A DNA stretch of 50,592 bases, taken from contig PABI01000036.1 in NCBI GenBank assembly GCA_002699125.1, positions 1 to 50,592 of the forward strand, read 5' to 3'. The DNA is from Anaerolineaceae bacterium (GTDB taxonomy: Bacteria; Chloroflexota; Anaerolineae; Promineifilales; Promineifilaceae). The translations under genes were made by a program, and so were the position numbers. Under the pieces are notes generated by a model that was not told the origin of the DNA, made no database searches, and saw only the letters and a program-made list of their open reading frames with translations. Below are positions 1 to 8,283 of this stretch, in pieces (position 1 is the first letter of the stretch; the number at the start of each line of letters is the position of its first letter).

Positions 1-88
1 GCTCTGACACGACCTTCGCGGTCTAATGACAATCGATCTACCGTGTCTTTCTCTTTGTACCACACTTTTTAGATACTAATGACAAGTG

Positions 89-3000
89 TCAGGGCGCAAT
101 CATAAAAATTTGGACTGATTGGCCGCCGCTGGCAACCACGGCCAGCCGCTGGCCGTTGGGTGAAAGTGCCAGGTAATTGTGCCGTCCCGCAAACGTGCTG
201 CGGCGACCTTCAACGTGGCCGGCGGCTGTTTCTGGCGGCAAAAGAGTGGTGGCTTCCTGGGGACGGCCGTTCACCGGCTGCCAGATGCGCAAATTGCCGG
301 TGTAACCTAACGTCATCAGCGTAACGCCATCAGGCAAGAGAGTCATGCCCCACAAGCTGCGGCTGTCAACCTCGGAGATCAATTCGTTCAGCGAACTGCT
401 GCTGCGGTCAAAGACGGTGGCGTTCCAGATTTGCACATCGCCTTCGTCTCGCGCTGCTGAATAGATGCGGGTGCCATCCTCTGTCCAGAAAAATTGGGCC
501 ACGTCCAGCCGTCGACCCACAAGCTGCAAAAAGCTCAACGAGCTGCCGCTTTGCGCATCGTGAATTTCGATGCCGCCGCTGCCCGACCAGCCGCCCACGG
601 CCAGGTAGGTGCCGTCCGGCGAAAAGGCCACGTTGGACACACGCAGCATGGGGTGGCTGCGGCGCCAGATTGAACTCCGCGTGTTTAAATCCCACAGGCG
701 GACGTGCCCGGCTTCGTCCCACTCGTCGCTGGTAACGGCCGCCAGCAAATCGCCGCGCTGCGACCAGGCCAGAGCGCGCACGGGAGCTTCTTCGGATAGC
801 GAGTATAGTTCCTGCCCGGTCGCGGCGTCCCAAATGCGAATTGTCTCGTCTTCTCCGACGGTGGCTAAGGAACGGCCGTCTGGCGACCAGACGACATCGG
901 TAACCGGTTGGTAGCCGTTGCCGCCGCCGATACGCGGGCCGCGGGTGGTGTGCCCTACCAAGGCCTGCACCACCGCGCCGCCGGTGGCATCCCAAATGCG
1001 CACCACGTCGTCGCTGCCCAGGACTGCTAAATGCGTATTGTCCGGCGACCAGGCAAGCGTGCGAATTTCCCCGGTGGTGCCGTAGTTGCCCAGCATTGCC
1101 AAATGTTGGCCGGCGGCTACGTCCCAAACACGGACCAAATGGTCAGATCCGCCGAGGGTAAGCAGTTGGTTTTCGTTGACCCAGCGGATGGCGCTGGTCT
1201 GGAAGTGGCCGGGAAGCTGTTCCCGCTCTGCCCCGGAATTTGCGTCCCACAGCCGCACCGACACCAGGTCGGCCGAAAGAATTGCGCTGCCGTCGGGCGA
1301 CCATTCAGCCAGATCGATTGGCTCGCTGTGGCCGGTGAAGCGCTGCACGGTGGCCTGGCTTGTCACATCCCAGAGGCGTATCGTCTCGTCGTCGCTGATG
1401 GAAAGCAGCCAGTTGGGGTTGGCCGGTGACCAACTCAGGCGGCTTACCATTGACGTGTGCCCGGAGAGGGTGAAGGTCAGATTGCCCGTGTCGGCGGTGC
1501 GGGCCTCCAGATTGCTGCCTTTGGCCAGAACGATGTGGCTGCCATCGGGGAACCAGCTGACGCTGTTGACGTTGATGTCGCGCCGGACCAGATTGCCACT
1601 GGCCACGTCCCACCACATGACCAGGATGCCGAAGCTGCTGTGCAAGGCCAGCCTGCTGCCGTCGGGCGACCAGAGGACGGTATCGACGTTGGTGCCCATG
1701 CCGGTGAAGGTGGTCTGTTCGCTGGCGGCCAGCGGCGTGTCGCTGTCAACTTGCCAGAGGCGGCCAGTGTCGTCGGTGCTGCCGGAGGCCAGCAGGGTGT
1801 AGTCCACTGGCGACCAGGCCAGATCGGTGATGCGTTCGCGATGGCCTTCTAGAACAACCGGTGTATTCCATTCGCCAGTTAGCCAGAGGTGAATCTGTCC
1901 ATTTTGTAAGCCTGCTGCCAGGAAACGGCCGTCGGGCGACCACAGAAGTTTAGTAACTGGGCTGCCGGCTTCCAATAAAGTTGCGAGCATGTTTTCGTCT
2001 CGTTGCCACAGCGTTAGCCCGCCGTTGCTGGAAGCAACAGCCAGCAGGTTGCTGTTGGCTGACCATGCCGTGAGACTCGTGGTGTTTGTCAGCAGCGCCG
2101 TCTCTTGCAGCGGGAGCAAATCGGGCAGGCTGTACAGGTTCAGCCCGGTGCTGCCGGCGATGGCGGCTATCTGGCCATCGGGTGAGACGGTTAAATCAGA
2201 AAGGGGTCCGGCGGTTTGTAGCGTGCGTACGGCCGTAAGCCGCTCCTGGTTGTCAAAACCGAGGCTGGCCGGGGTGGATGTCGGCGGAACGGCCGTAGGT
2301 GCCGCTGTGGGCGGGGCTGTTGGTGTGAAAGTTGGCGACGGTGTAAACGATGGCGTCGGGGTTGGCGTAAACGTTGGGGTGGCCGTCGGTGTAAACGTAG
2401 GCGTCGGTGTCGGTGTGAACGTTGGCGTAAAGGTGGGCGTGGGCGTAAAGGTGCTGGTCGGCGTGAGGATGCCGATGGCAACTAGCGAATCCGGAGCGGC
2501 TTCTGGGGCAATTACGCCGCGGTTGAGCGCCCAACTGCCGCCACCGCCCAGCAGCAACAAAACGCCCAGGATGCTGCCCAGCCAGAGGCTCCAGCGGCGC
2601 TGCGTTTGGCGCTGCGCGGTTTGGCGGACGGTGGAGAGTTCACTGACCAGGGAAGAAGCTGTGGGAAAACGGGCCGTTGGGTCTTTGGCCAGCGCTTTGC
2701 CGACGATGTCGTCGCAGCCGGGCGGCAGATTTTTACTGTAGCGACTGATTTTGGGCACCGGGGCCATGATGTGCTGCATCATTACCTGAATGGGCGTTTC
2801 GGCGTCGTAGGGGCGGCTGCCGGTGAGCATTTCATACAGCACCACGCCCAGCGAATAAACGTCGGAACGGCCGTCCACGCTAGCATTTCCCTGTGCCTGT
2901 TCCGGGCTGACGTAGTGGGGCGTGCCGATGGCTTCTTCGCCGGTGAGCGTGGCGTGGCTTTCGCCCATCTTGGCAATGCCGAAGTCGGAAAGGAAGGGAC

Positions 3001-3430
3001 GGCCGTATTGGTCGAACAAAATGTTGTCTGGTTTGAGGTCGCGGTGCACGATGCCCAGCTGGTGGGCCATGTCCAGCGCTTCGGCCACGCCTTGCAAAAT
3101 GGGCACTGCCTGGGGCACGGTCAGCGGCCCTTTGGCCAGCTTGTCCTTGAGCGAGCCGCCCTGCATCAGGCGCATCACCAGGTAAGGTTGGCCCTCGTGG
3201 TCGCCGTAATCGTACACTTCGACGACGTTGGGATGTTTGAGTTTGGCGATGGTTTCGGCTTCGCGCTGGAACCGTTTGAGCAGGTCGGGCTTGTCTAAAA
3301 AGGCCTGGGGCAGCACCTTCAACGCCACCTGGCGGCGGGTGCGCGGATCGTAGGCGCGGTAGACGGTGGCCATGCCGCCGCGCCCCAGTTCCTCCTGAAT
3401 TTCATAGCGACCGATTGTTGGTGGTGTCAC
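89..3430 (-). CDS. Membrane-anchored Ser/Thr protein kinase with WD40 propellers
   Basis: This is a Hanks-type kinase that would phosphorylate Ser/Thr in the cytoplasm, with a large domain beyond the membrane that probably senses a ligand or protein. Visible are the glycine loop GRGGMATVY, the VALK lysine, catalytic HRDLKPDN, DFG and the SPEQ segment (first ~270 residues). A single membrane span follows (WLGSILGVLLLLGGGG), then a Thr/Pro-rich linker of about 60 residues, then about 16 WD40-like blades ending in LWD/IWD, enough for two propellers. I prefer the GTG at 3430 (V-T-P-P-T-I-G-R-Y-E-I), because an AGGAAAG sits 8 bases upstream. The in-frame ATG at 3478 lies inside a perfect 30-base palindrome and has no ribosome site. 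It follows soxB closely on the same strand and may be co-transcribed, but no functional link to sarcosine oxidation can be shown. Confidence 0.9.
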   Translation of the reverse strand: MTPPTIGRYEIQEELGRGGMATVYRAYDPRTRRQVALKVLPQAFLDKPDLLKRFQREAETIAKLKHPNVVEVYDYGDHEGQPYLVMRLMQGGSLKDKLAKGPLTVPQAVPILQGVAEALDMAHQLGIVHRDLKPDNILFDQYGRPFLSDFGIAKMGESHATLTGEEAIGTPHYVSPEQAQGNASVDGRSDVYSLGVVLYEMLTGSRPYDAETPIQVMMQHIMAPVPKISRYSKNLPPGCDDIVGKALAKDPTARFPTASSLVSELSTVRQTAQRQTQRRWSLWLGSILGVLLLLGGGGSWALNRGVIAPEAAPDSLVAIGILTPTSTFTPTPTFTPTFTPTPTPTFTPTATPTFTPTPTPSFTPSPTFTPTAPPTAAPTAVPPTSTPASLGFDNQERLTAVRTLQTAGPLSDLTVSPDGQIAAIAGSTGLNLYSLPDLLPLQETALLTNTTSLTAWSANSNLLAVASSNGGLTLWQRDENMLATLLEAGSPVTKLLWSPDGRFLAAGLQNGQIHLWLTGEWNTPVVLEGHRERITDLAWSPVDYTLLASGSTDDTGRLWQVDSDTPLAASEQTTFTGMGTNVDTVLWSPDGSRLALHSSFGILVMWWDVASGNLVRRDINVNSVSWFPDGSHIVLAKGSNLEARTADTGNLTFTLSGHTSMVSRLSWSPANPNWLLSISDDETIRLWDVTSQATVQRFTGHSEPIDLAEWSPDGSAILSADLVSVRLWDANSGAEREQLPGHFQTSAIRWVNENQLLTLGGSDHLVRVWDVAAGQHLAMLGNYGTTGEIRTLAWSPDNTHLAVLGSDDVVRIWDATGGAVVQALVGHTTRGPRIGGGNGYQPVTDVVWSPDGRSLATVGEDETIRIWDAATGQELYSLSEEAPVRALAWSQRGDLLAAVTSDEWDEAGHVRLWDLNTRSSIWRRSHPMLRVSNVAFSPDGTYLAVGGWSGSGGIEIHDAQSGSSLSFLQLVGRRLDVAQFFWTEDGTRIYSAARDEGDVQIWNATVFDRSSSSLNELISEVDSRSLWGMTLLPDGVTLMTLGYTGNLRIWQPVNGRPQEATTLLPPETAAGHVEGRRSTFAGRHNYLALSPNGQRLAVVASGGQSVQIFMIAP

Positions 3431-3462
3431 TTCGTTTGCTTTCCTAACCTGGCAAAATCTCG

Positions 3463-3492
3463 GGTAGGGCAATGGCATGCCATTGCCCTACC
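3463..3492. repeat. Perfect 30-base palindrome between soxB and the kinase gene
   Basis: GGTAGGGCAATGGCA is followed directly by its reverse complement, with the centre at 3477/3478. It can form a 13-15 bp hairpin in the transcript between soxB and the kinase gene. There is no T-tract, so it could be a processing or weak termination hairpin or a protein-binding palindrome. Confidence 0.7.
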
Positions 3493-3499
3493 GATTGTC

Positions 3500-4708
3500 T
3501 TAATGTGTTCCGGCTGAACCGCGATCTGCCTTGGTGCGGTCTTTGGCGAAGCGGTCCAGAGAGAACGGCGCGATGAGTTCCGGCGTTTCGCCGGTGGCGA
3601 TGAGCTGGGCCATTTGCTCGCCGCCGGCCGGGATCGCCTTGAAGCCCCAGGTGCCCCAACCGGTGGTGATGACAAAGCCGTCCACGGGCGTTTTGCCCAT
3701 AATGGGCGAATAATCCGGGCTCATGTCGCAGACGCCGGTCCATTGGCGCAGGACGCGAAGCTGGCGCAAGAAAGGCAGCATGGTCATGGCGCGATGGGCG
3801 CAGGTTTGTAAAAAGTGATAGCCGGAGCGGTACGAATAACTGGGCCGGCGGTCAATTTCAGCGCCAATGAGCATTTCTCCCCTGGCAGTTTGCGACACGT
3901 AAGTCAGCAGGCTGGTGGAAGCGACGATGGGGTGGAATTTCTGCTCGTAATGATTCGTAACGAATGCTTGCAGCGGATGGGTGCGGATAGGCAGGCGCAG
4001 CCCGGCCATCTTACCCAGGCTGGTGACGTGGCCGCCCACGGCGCTCATGACGATGTCGGCGTGCATGGGGCCGGCGGTGGTTTCTACACCGATGACGCGA
4101 TTGCCGGATTTGATGAGATTGGTCACGGCCGTATTCTGATGCACATGCACGCCCCGCTTCATCGCTCCCTCGGCCAGCGCCCAATTGACCCGGTCGTGCC
4201 GGGCCGTAGCCGCTTCGGGATGGTAGGAGCCGCCCATGACGGGCCAGACACCGCCGCCGGTCAGATCGACCTCAGGGCAAATTTCCTGGATTTGTTTGGG
4301 AGTGACAAACTCGGTTTTAGCACCAAAGGCGGTGTTGATGGCGGCGCGGGCTTTTTCCTGGCGTACGGCCGTTTCGCTGTGGGCCATCCACAAAATGCCT
4401 TTTTGCTTATGCATGATCCAGCGGTCGGTTTCCTGTTCCAGCGTCTGGTACAGCTCCAGGCTGTGCTGGTAAAAGCGCACCGCCTCGCGGATGCCGTAGT
4501 TGGCCCGGATGACGGTGGTGTTGCGGCCAGAGTTGCCGCCGCCGATATATTTGCGCTCCAGCACGGCGACGTTGGTGATGTTGTGCCGCGTCGCCAGATA
4601 GTAGGCTGTGGACACCCCATGCCCGCCGCCGCCGATAATGATCACGTCGTAATTTTTCTTCGGTTCATGCCACTTGAAGTTGACTTGTCTTTCCTGAAAT
4701 TCGTTCAT
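3500..4708 (-). CDS. soxB: Sarcosine oxidase beta subunit (FAD-dependent DAO family)
   Basis: This is the 402-residue FAD-containing subunit that oxidatively demethylates sarcosine to glycine; the family is soluble and cytoplasmic. The Rossmann dinucleotide motif DVIIIGGGGHGVSTAYYLA lies at residues 20-38, followed by LERKYIGGGNSGRNTT, typical of the D-amino-acid-oxidase fold of SoxB. The C-terminal part has the flavin-contacting GWGTWGFKAIPAGG segment. Length matches known beta subunits (about 400). It is the third gene of a minus-strand soxA-soxG-soxB set, but 275 bases with an inverted-repeat element separate it from soxG, so it may have its own start signal. The ribosome site before the ATG is weak. 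Confidence 0.9.
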   Translation of the reverse strand: MNEFQERQVNFKWHEPKKNYDVIIIGGGGHGVSTAYYLATRHNITNVAVLERKYIGGGNSGRNTTVIRANYGIREAVRFYQHSLELYQTLEQETDRWIMHKQKGILWMAHSETAVRQEKARAAINTAFGAKTEFVTPKQIQEICPEVDLTGGGVWPVMGGSYHPEAATARHDRVNWALAEGAMKRGVHVHQNTAVTNLIKSGNRVIGVETTAGPMHADIVMSAVGGHVTSLGKMAGLRLPIRTHPLQAFVTNHYEQKFHPIVASTSLLTYVSQTARGEMLIGAEIDRRPSYSYRSGYHFLQTCAHRAMTMLPFLRQLRVLRQWTGVCDMSPDYSPIMGKTPVDGFVITTGWGTWGFKAIPAGGEQMAQLIATGETPELIAPFSLDRFAKDRTKADRGSAGTH

Positions 4709-4825
4709 GTGTTTTCGGACCTGCCCAGCCGTAAACGGACTGGGCTAGTTATGAAAGCCTCTTCGAGGCTGGTCTTTTGCTCTCGGCAAAGTAGCTTAAT
4801 CGCCTTAATCACCATTATGTAAAAT

Positions 4826-4953
4826 TGTCATTCTGAGCGCAGCGAAGAATCCCTGAGGCGTAGCCATAATGCATATTTTGTCCGCGAACAGAGGTTCTGG
4901 CTGGCAGAGTTTAGAGGGATTCTTCATTGCGCTGCGCTCCATTCAGAATGACA
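4826..4953. repeat. Inverted-repeat (MITE-like) intergenic element
   Basis: A left arm beginning TGTCATTCTGAGCGCAGCGA (about 4826-4854) is mirrored by an imperfect right arm ending TCCATTCAGAATGACA (about 4914-4953), about 60 bases apart. The same arm sequence with small changes recurs at 39102-39219, which makes this a dispersed element rather than a private terminator. It fills the gap between the soxG-like gene and soxB. Nearby are two smaller hairpins, GCCCAG/CTGGGC (about 4723-4745) and GCCTC/GAGGC. Confidence 0.75.
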
Positions 4954-4983
4954 AATTACGGGGCGACGTGTTCATCACTTTTT

Positions 4984-5379
4984 TCACTCCTCCATTCTCT
5001 TGGCAAAATCATGGGCGTAGGGGGCGGGGACGGTGAACAGGACCTGATCGTCTTCCAGCCAGAGCTTGGTGGGGATGCCGGCGACGGCGCCCTGGGCGAA
5101 GGCGGGACGGCCGTTTGGCAGTTCCCATGTACAATGGCGCTGCAAAAAATCTGCGGCCGTTTCCATGTCCAGCCAGATACCCGCAAAACCGCCTTCGCTG
5201 ATGACGATGGCGTGCGGGTCGTGGTTGAGGATGACCGACTCGTCTTGCAAGGGTGGGGTGACGAACATCTCGTCGGCGGCAAAGCGGAGCGCCAGGGAGC
5301 TTTGCGGGACGTCGGCGGTGTCCAGGGCTGTTGGTTGGGCGACAATCCTTGTCGCCGCGATGCGTTTAAGCGCGGGCAC
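4984..5379 (-). CDS. soxG: Sarcosine oxidase gamma-subunit-like protein
   Basis: A 131-residue protein whose start overlaps the soxA stop by 14 bases on the same strand, as expected for a translationally coupled subunit. It has the pattern of the SoxG/GcvT-N-like small subunit: a short beta-rich body with ESVILNHDPHAIVISEG and a later FAQGAVAGIPTKLWLED stretch. Sequence similarity to SoxG is remote by eye, so the call leans on position between soxA and soxB and on size (SoxG proteins are usually 180-200 residues, so this one is short). No cofactor motif is visible. The family role is structural, at the alpha/beta interface of the heterotetramer. Confidence 0.6.
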   Translation of the reverse strand: MPALKRIAATRIVAQPTALDTADVPQSSLALRFAADEMFVTPPLQDESVILNHDPHAIVISEGGFAGIWLDMETAADFLQRHCTWELPNGRPAFAQGAVAGIPTKLWLEDDQVLFTVPAPYAHDFAKRMEE

Positions 5380-7582
5380 GGCTGGCCTCCTTGTCGTAAA
5401 ACGGAACGGGGACGCGGCGGGCGGGACGGCCGTCTATTGTCACTGCTTCCGGCAAAACATCGTCAAAATAGTAGAGCCATCCCAGCATCACCACCTTGTT
5501 GAGGACGGGCGACCAGGCGCTGGAAGTGACGTGCCCGGCAAATTGGCCATCGTACAAGATGACGGATCCTTCAATTGGGGCTTGGCCTTCTGGCAGATGG
5601 CCTTGGTCCATTTCCAGGCCGACCAGCAGCTTGTCCAGCGGAATCTGGTTGGTGCGGATGACGGCATGGCGGCCGATGAATTCGGGTTTGTCCAGCTTGA
5701 CGGCCCATTCATGGTGAATGCGGCGCGGCGTGGAGTCGAAGTCGGTGTCTTGCCCAACGAGGATGTGCCCTTTTTCTAAGCGCAGCCGTTCGAGGGCTTG
5801 CAGGCCGTGCGGCCGTAGGCCAAATTCCTGCCCCAGTTCCATGAGCGTGCGCCACAGTTTGACCGAATGCTCGGCAGGGTGGTGCAGTTCGTAGGAAAGT
5901 TCGCCGGTGAAGCTGAGGCGGAACACCTGGCAGGGCACGCCGGCCACGTCGGTTTTCAGGTGGCCCAGCCAGCCCGGCGGATTGTCCAGCCCAGCTTTGG
6001 CCAGGAGCGGTTTGGCCAATGGCCCGGTGACGTTGATTGCCCCCAGGGACATCGTCTGGTGCAAAATGCGCACGTCCATCTGCCAGCTTTCGGCCCAGTC
6101 GCGCAGCCACATCTCGGAATGGCTGACGCCGCCGCTGGTGAAGGTGAGGCTGTAGCGCGTGTCGCTCTCTTTGCAAATCAGGCCGTCGTCGAAGACGTAG
6201 CCGCGTTCATTGAGGAGGAGGACGTAGCGGGAACGGCCGTCCCGAATTGTGGCCACCTGGGTGGGGTAGAGCCGTTCCAAAAATTGTAGGGCGTCGGGGC
6301 CGGAGACGATCATTTTGCCCAGCGTGCTGACGTCCATGATGGAAACGGCTTCGCGCACGGCCCAATATTCGCCGTCGGGATCGCCGTAGGTCCAGGGCCG
6401 CCACCAGCCGCCGCTGCGCTCCATCTGTGCCCCCAGGCGGCGGTGCTCGGCGTCCAGGGCGGTGCGGGCGGTGGCGTGATGGTGTGATCCGGCGGCGACT
6501 TCGCCCATGGTGAGCTGCCGGGTGACGGGGCGGGCGGTGAACGACGGCTGCAACGTTTTGCCTTTCTCCAGCAAAAAGCTGCGCAGGTAGGGCAGGCAAA
6601 CCGAGCCCTGGCAGGTGCCGGTTCCGGCCAGCGTGGCTCGCTTGACCAGCTCCATCTCGTGGAAGCCCTGCTGCCAAATCGCTTCTAAATCGGCGACGGA
6701 GACGCCTTCGCAGGGGCAGATGACGCCGGCTTGAGGGCAGGGGGGGATGTCGGAGTCGCGGGCGGCATCGCCGACGGCACGCACGGGCAGGTCGTGCCCC
6801 ATGCGCAGGAGGGCGTTGCGCGGATGCAGCCCCAGGCCGACAACGGCCGTATCACATTCATACCTATGTTCTGCGCCATCTTCGTCCTGGGTGATGACGG
6901 TGTGGAGACGGCCGTTTTCCCCCTCAAAGCGGATCAGGTCACCGGTGGCCAGTTCACATTCAACCCCGGCAGGCGGCGTGCCCACGGCGACGATGCGGCC
7001 CAAATCGAGACCGGCCTGGGCCAACTGTTCCGCCGCACGGCTGGTAAGCAGCCCGGCCAGCTCGGAGCCCGGCACAACAGGCATGATTTCGGCCGCGCCG
7101 GTGGCGACGATGATTTCGTCGTGGGGGTGGACGTGGAGCAGGCCGTCGGCGGTGCGGGCGACGACCAGCGGGCCGTTGTAGATGCCAATGGCTTCCTGGC
7201 CCTGGGCGGCGTCCAGGGTGATGACGGTTTTGCCGGCGGATTGGGCCTGGGAAGCGGCCGTTTGGCCCGATTCACCCGCGCCGATGACCACCACGTCGCA
7301 AAAGAGGTTGCGGGCGGGCACGGCGGGCCTGGCGCGATCTTCGGCGGGCAGGGGCGGGTATTTTTGGGTGTGGTGCCGCTGCACGACCGTGCCCGGTTTG
7401 GCGGCCGTCTGGCAGGTGCGCACGTAGCTGACGCCATCGACCGTGGCCAGACAGTTGTTGCAGTCGCCGCCCAGGCAGAGACAGCCGCCGCCCGTGGGCT
7501 GGATGCCGGCGCGCAGCAGGGCGATGAGCAGGGAATCACCGGGTTCATAGGAAATCGGCCGTCCATCTACAATCAGTCGCAT
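5366..7582 (-). CDS. soxA: Compact sarcosine oxidase alpha subunit with two Fe-S motifs and GcvT domain
   Basis: A 738-residue multi-domain subunit. Residues 1-60 form a ferredoxin-like domain with Cys36-x4-Cys41-x2-Cys44 and Cys57, a complete plant-type [2Fe-2S] pattern. GAGESG at 101-106 opens a flavin/NAD domain. Cys282, 289, 291, 324 and 329 form the CPCEGV...GTCQGSVC pattern of the BFD-like segment of SoxA. From about residue 400 to the end is an aminomethyltransferase (GcvT) domain that would hand the methyl-derived C1 unit to tetrahydrofolate. Well-known alpha subunits have about 950-1000 residues, so the central flavin domain is much reduced here. The ATG has an AAGGAA ribosome site. 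First gene of the sox set. Confidence 0.9.
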   Translation of the reverse strand: MRLIVDGRPISYEPGDSLLIALLRAGIQPTGGGCLCLGGDCNNCLATVDGVSYVRTCQTAAKPGTVVQRHHTQKYPPLPAEDRARPAVPARNLFCDVVVIGAGESGQTAASQAQSAGKTVITLDAAQGQEAIGIYNGPLVVARTADGLLHVHPHDEIIVATGAAEIMPVVPGSELAGLLTSRAAEQLAQAGLDLGRIVAVGTPPAGVECELATGDLIRFEGENGRLHTVITQDEDGAEHRYECDTAVVGLGLHPRNALLRMGHDLPVRAVGDAARDSDIPPCPQAGVICPCEGVSVADLEAIWQQGFHEMELVKRATLAGTGTCQGSVCLPYLRSFLLEKGKTLQPSFTARPVTRQLTMGEVAAGSHHHATARTALDAEHRRLGAQMERSGGWWRPWTYGDPDGEYWAVREAVSIMDVSTLGKMIVSGPDALQFLERLYPTQVATIRDGRSRYVLLLNERGYVFDDGLICKESDTRYSLTFTSGGVSHSEMWLRDWAESWQMDVRILHQTMSLGAINVTGPLAKPLLAKAGLDNPPGWLGHLKTDVAGVPCQVFRLSFTGELSYELHHPAEHSVKLWRTLMELGQEFGLRPHGLQALERLRLEKGHILVGQDTDFDSTPRRIHHEWAVKLDKPEFIGRHAVIRTNQIPLDKLLVGLEMDQGHLPEGQAPIEGSVILYDGQFAGHVTSSAWSPVLNKVVMLGWLYYFDDVLPEAVTIDGRPARRVPVPFYDKEASRARA

Positions 7583-7640
7583 ACAATTGTTCCTTCAGGA
7601 TAGGTTGAGTTGATAGATTTATACTAACTGTCTTATCACG

Positions 7641-8108
7641 TCAGGCATTGTTGATCGCGGTCACGATATCTTTCGTATGTTCCTTGAGGTGATCATTCAC
7701 GACTTGAAGGTGCTCTTCAGGTGGATAATCTCTTGAACCTTTTCGGTAGGGAATCATGACGATTTTGTCATTCAGGATGTTTTCTTGAATAAGTTTATGG
7801 GCATTGGCAAAGCGTAAAACAATGACTTCAATTGAAAGAGGCCCAAATTCAGCCAAACATTTTTGATTGAGTGCGCTGTATGTTCCTCTTAGCGGTGTTG
7901 GCTCTCTGTCATTAGCCAGATCATAGACATTTCGGGCAAAACTTTCGTGCCAAAACGTCATGTGTCCCATAACGGCCTTAATCGTCCAACCTTCATAAAC
8001 AATGGTATCCGGATCGGGTATGGTGGCACACAGATCAAGCAGAAGCGCTGTGCTTTGATTCAGGTTTTCCAGTAGCGTTTTGCGGGTGTTCATTTCTTTC
8101 AAGGACAT
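7641..8108 (-). CDS. DinB/DfsB-superfamily four-helix protein
   Basis: A 155-residue protein with the DinB-fold pattern: a tryptophan and GHMTFWHESFARNVYD after the second helix, and H-x3-H near the end (HLKEHTKDIV), which supply metal-binding histidines in this superfamily. Members include thiol-dependent transferases and many of unknown function; the ClbS/DfsB branch seems nearest because of the WTIKAVMGHMTFWHE pattern. Substrate unknown. It is monocistronic, with 58 bases to soxA and a direct-repeat copy just upstream of its start. Its DNA is more AT-rich than the sox genes and contains no ACGGCCGT octamer. Confidence 0.75.
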   Translation of the reverse strand: MSLKEMNTRKTLLENLNQSTALLLDLCATIPDPDTIVYEGWTIKAVMGHMTFWHESFARNVYDLANDREPTPLRGTYSALNQKCLAEFGPLSIEVIVLRFANAHKLIQENILNDKIVMIPYRKGSRDYPPEEHLQVVNDHLKEHTKDIVTAINNA

Positions 8109-8150
8109 AGGTAAAAACCGGCATATGTACGGACAGCCTCAGTTTATTGT

Positions 8151-8203
8151 GGAATCACGGGTATGTTACCACTTTTGGCTAGAGGGCGCGATGGTTTATT
8201 TGA
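8151..8203. repeat. 53-base direct repeat, copy 1
   Basis: This stretch (core TATGTTACCACTTTTGG followed by an AG-GG-GCGAT pattern) is repeated in the same orientation at 10453-10505 with about 80 percent identity by eye. The copies bracket the AT-rich APH-like/membrane gene pair at 8284-10243. They could be attachment-site duplications of an inserted cassette, or a shared upstream region, since both lie upstream of minus-strand genes. No integrase is visible. Confidence 0.75.
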
Positions 8204-8283
8204 GGGGAGACATTTGATTTGTAGCAGTGAGTCTCGCTAAAATCTCTATTATTAAAAAAAAGCGAAGGTGAATTTGAATAACT

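Noticed and set aside
1989..2741. Plus-strand Val/Gly-rich frame opposite the kinase linker
   Set aside because: The V-G-V repeats are the complement of the Thr-Pro codons in the linker.
3815..4822. 335-codon plus-strand frame opposite soxB
   Set aside because: The complementary frame encodes a clear FAD enzyme; this frame has no recognisable motifs and no ribosome site.
6731..7603. 290-codon plus-strand frame opposite soxA
   Set aside because: Gly/Asp-rich shadow of the GC-rich soxA frame; no family pattern.
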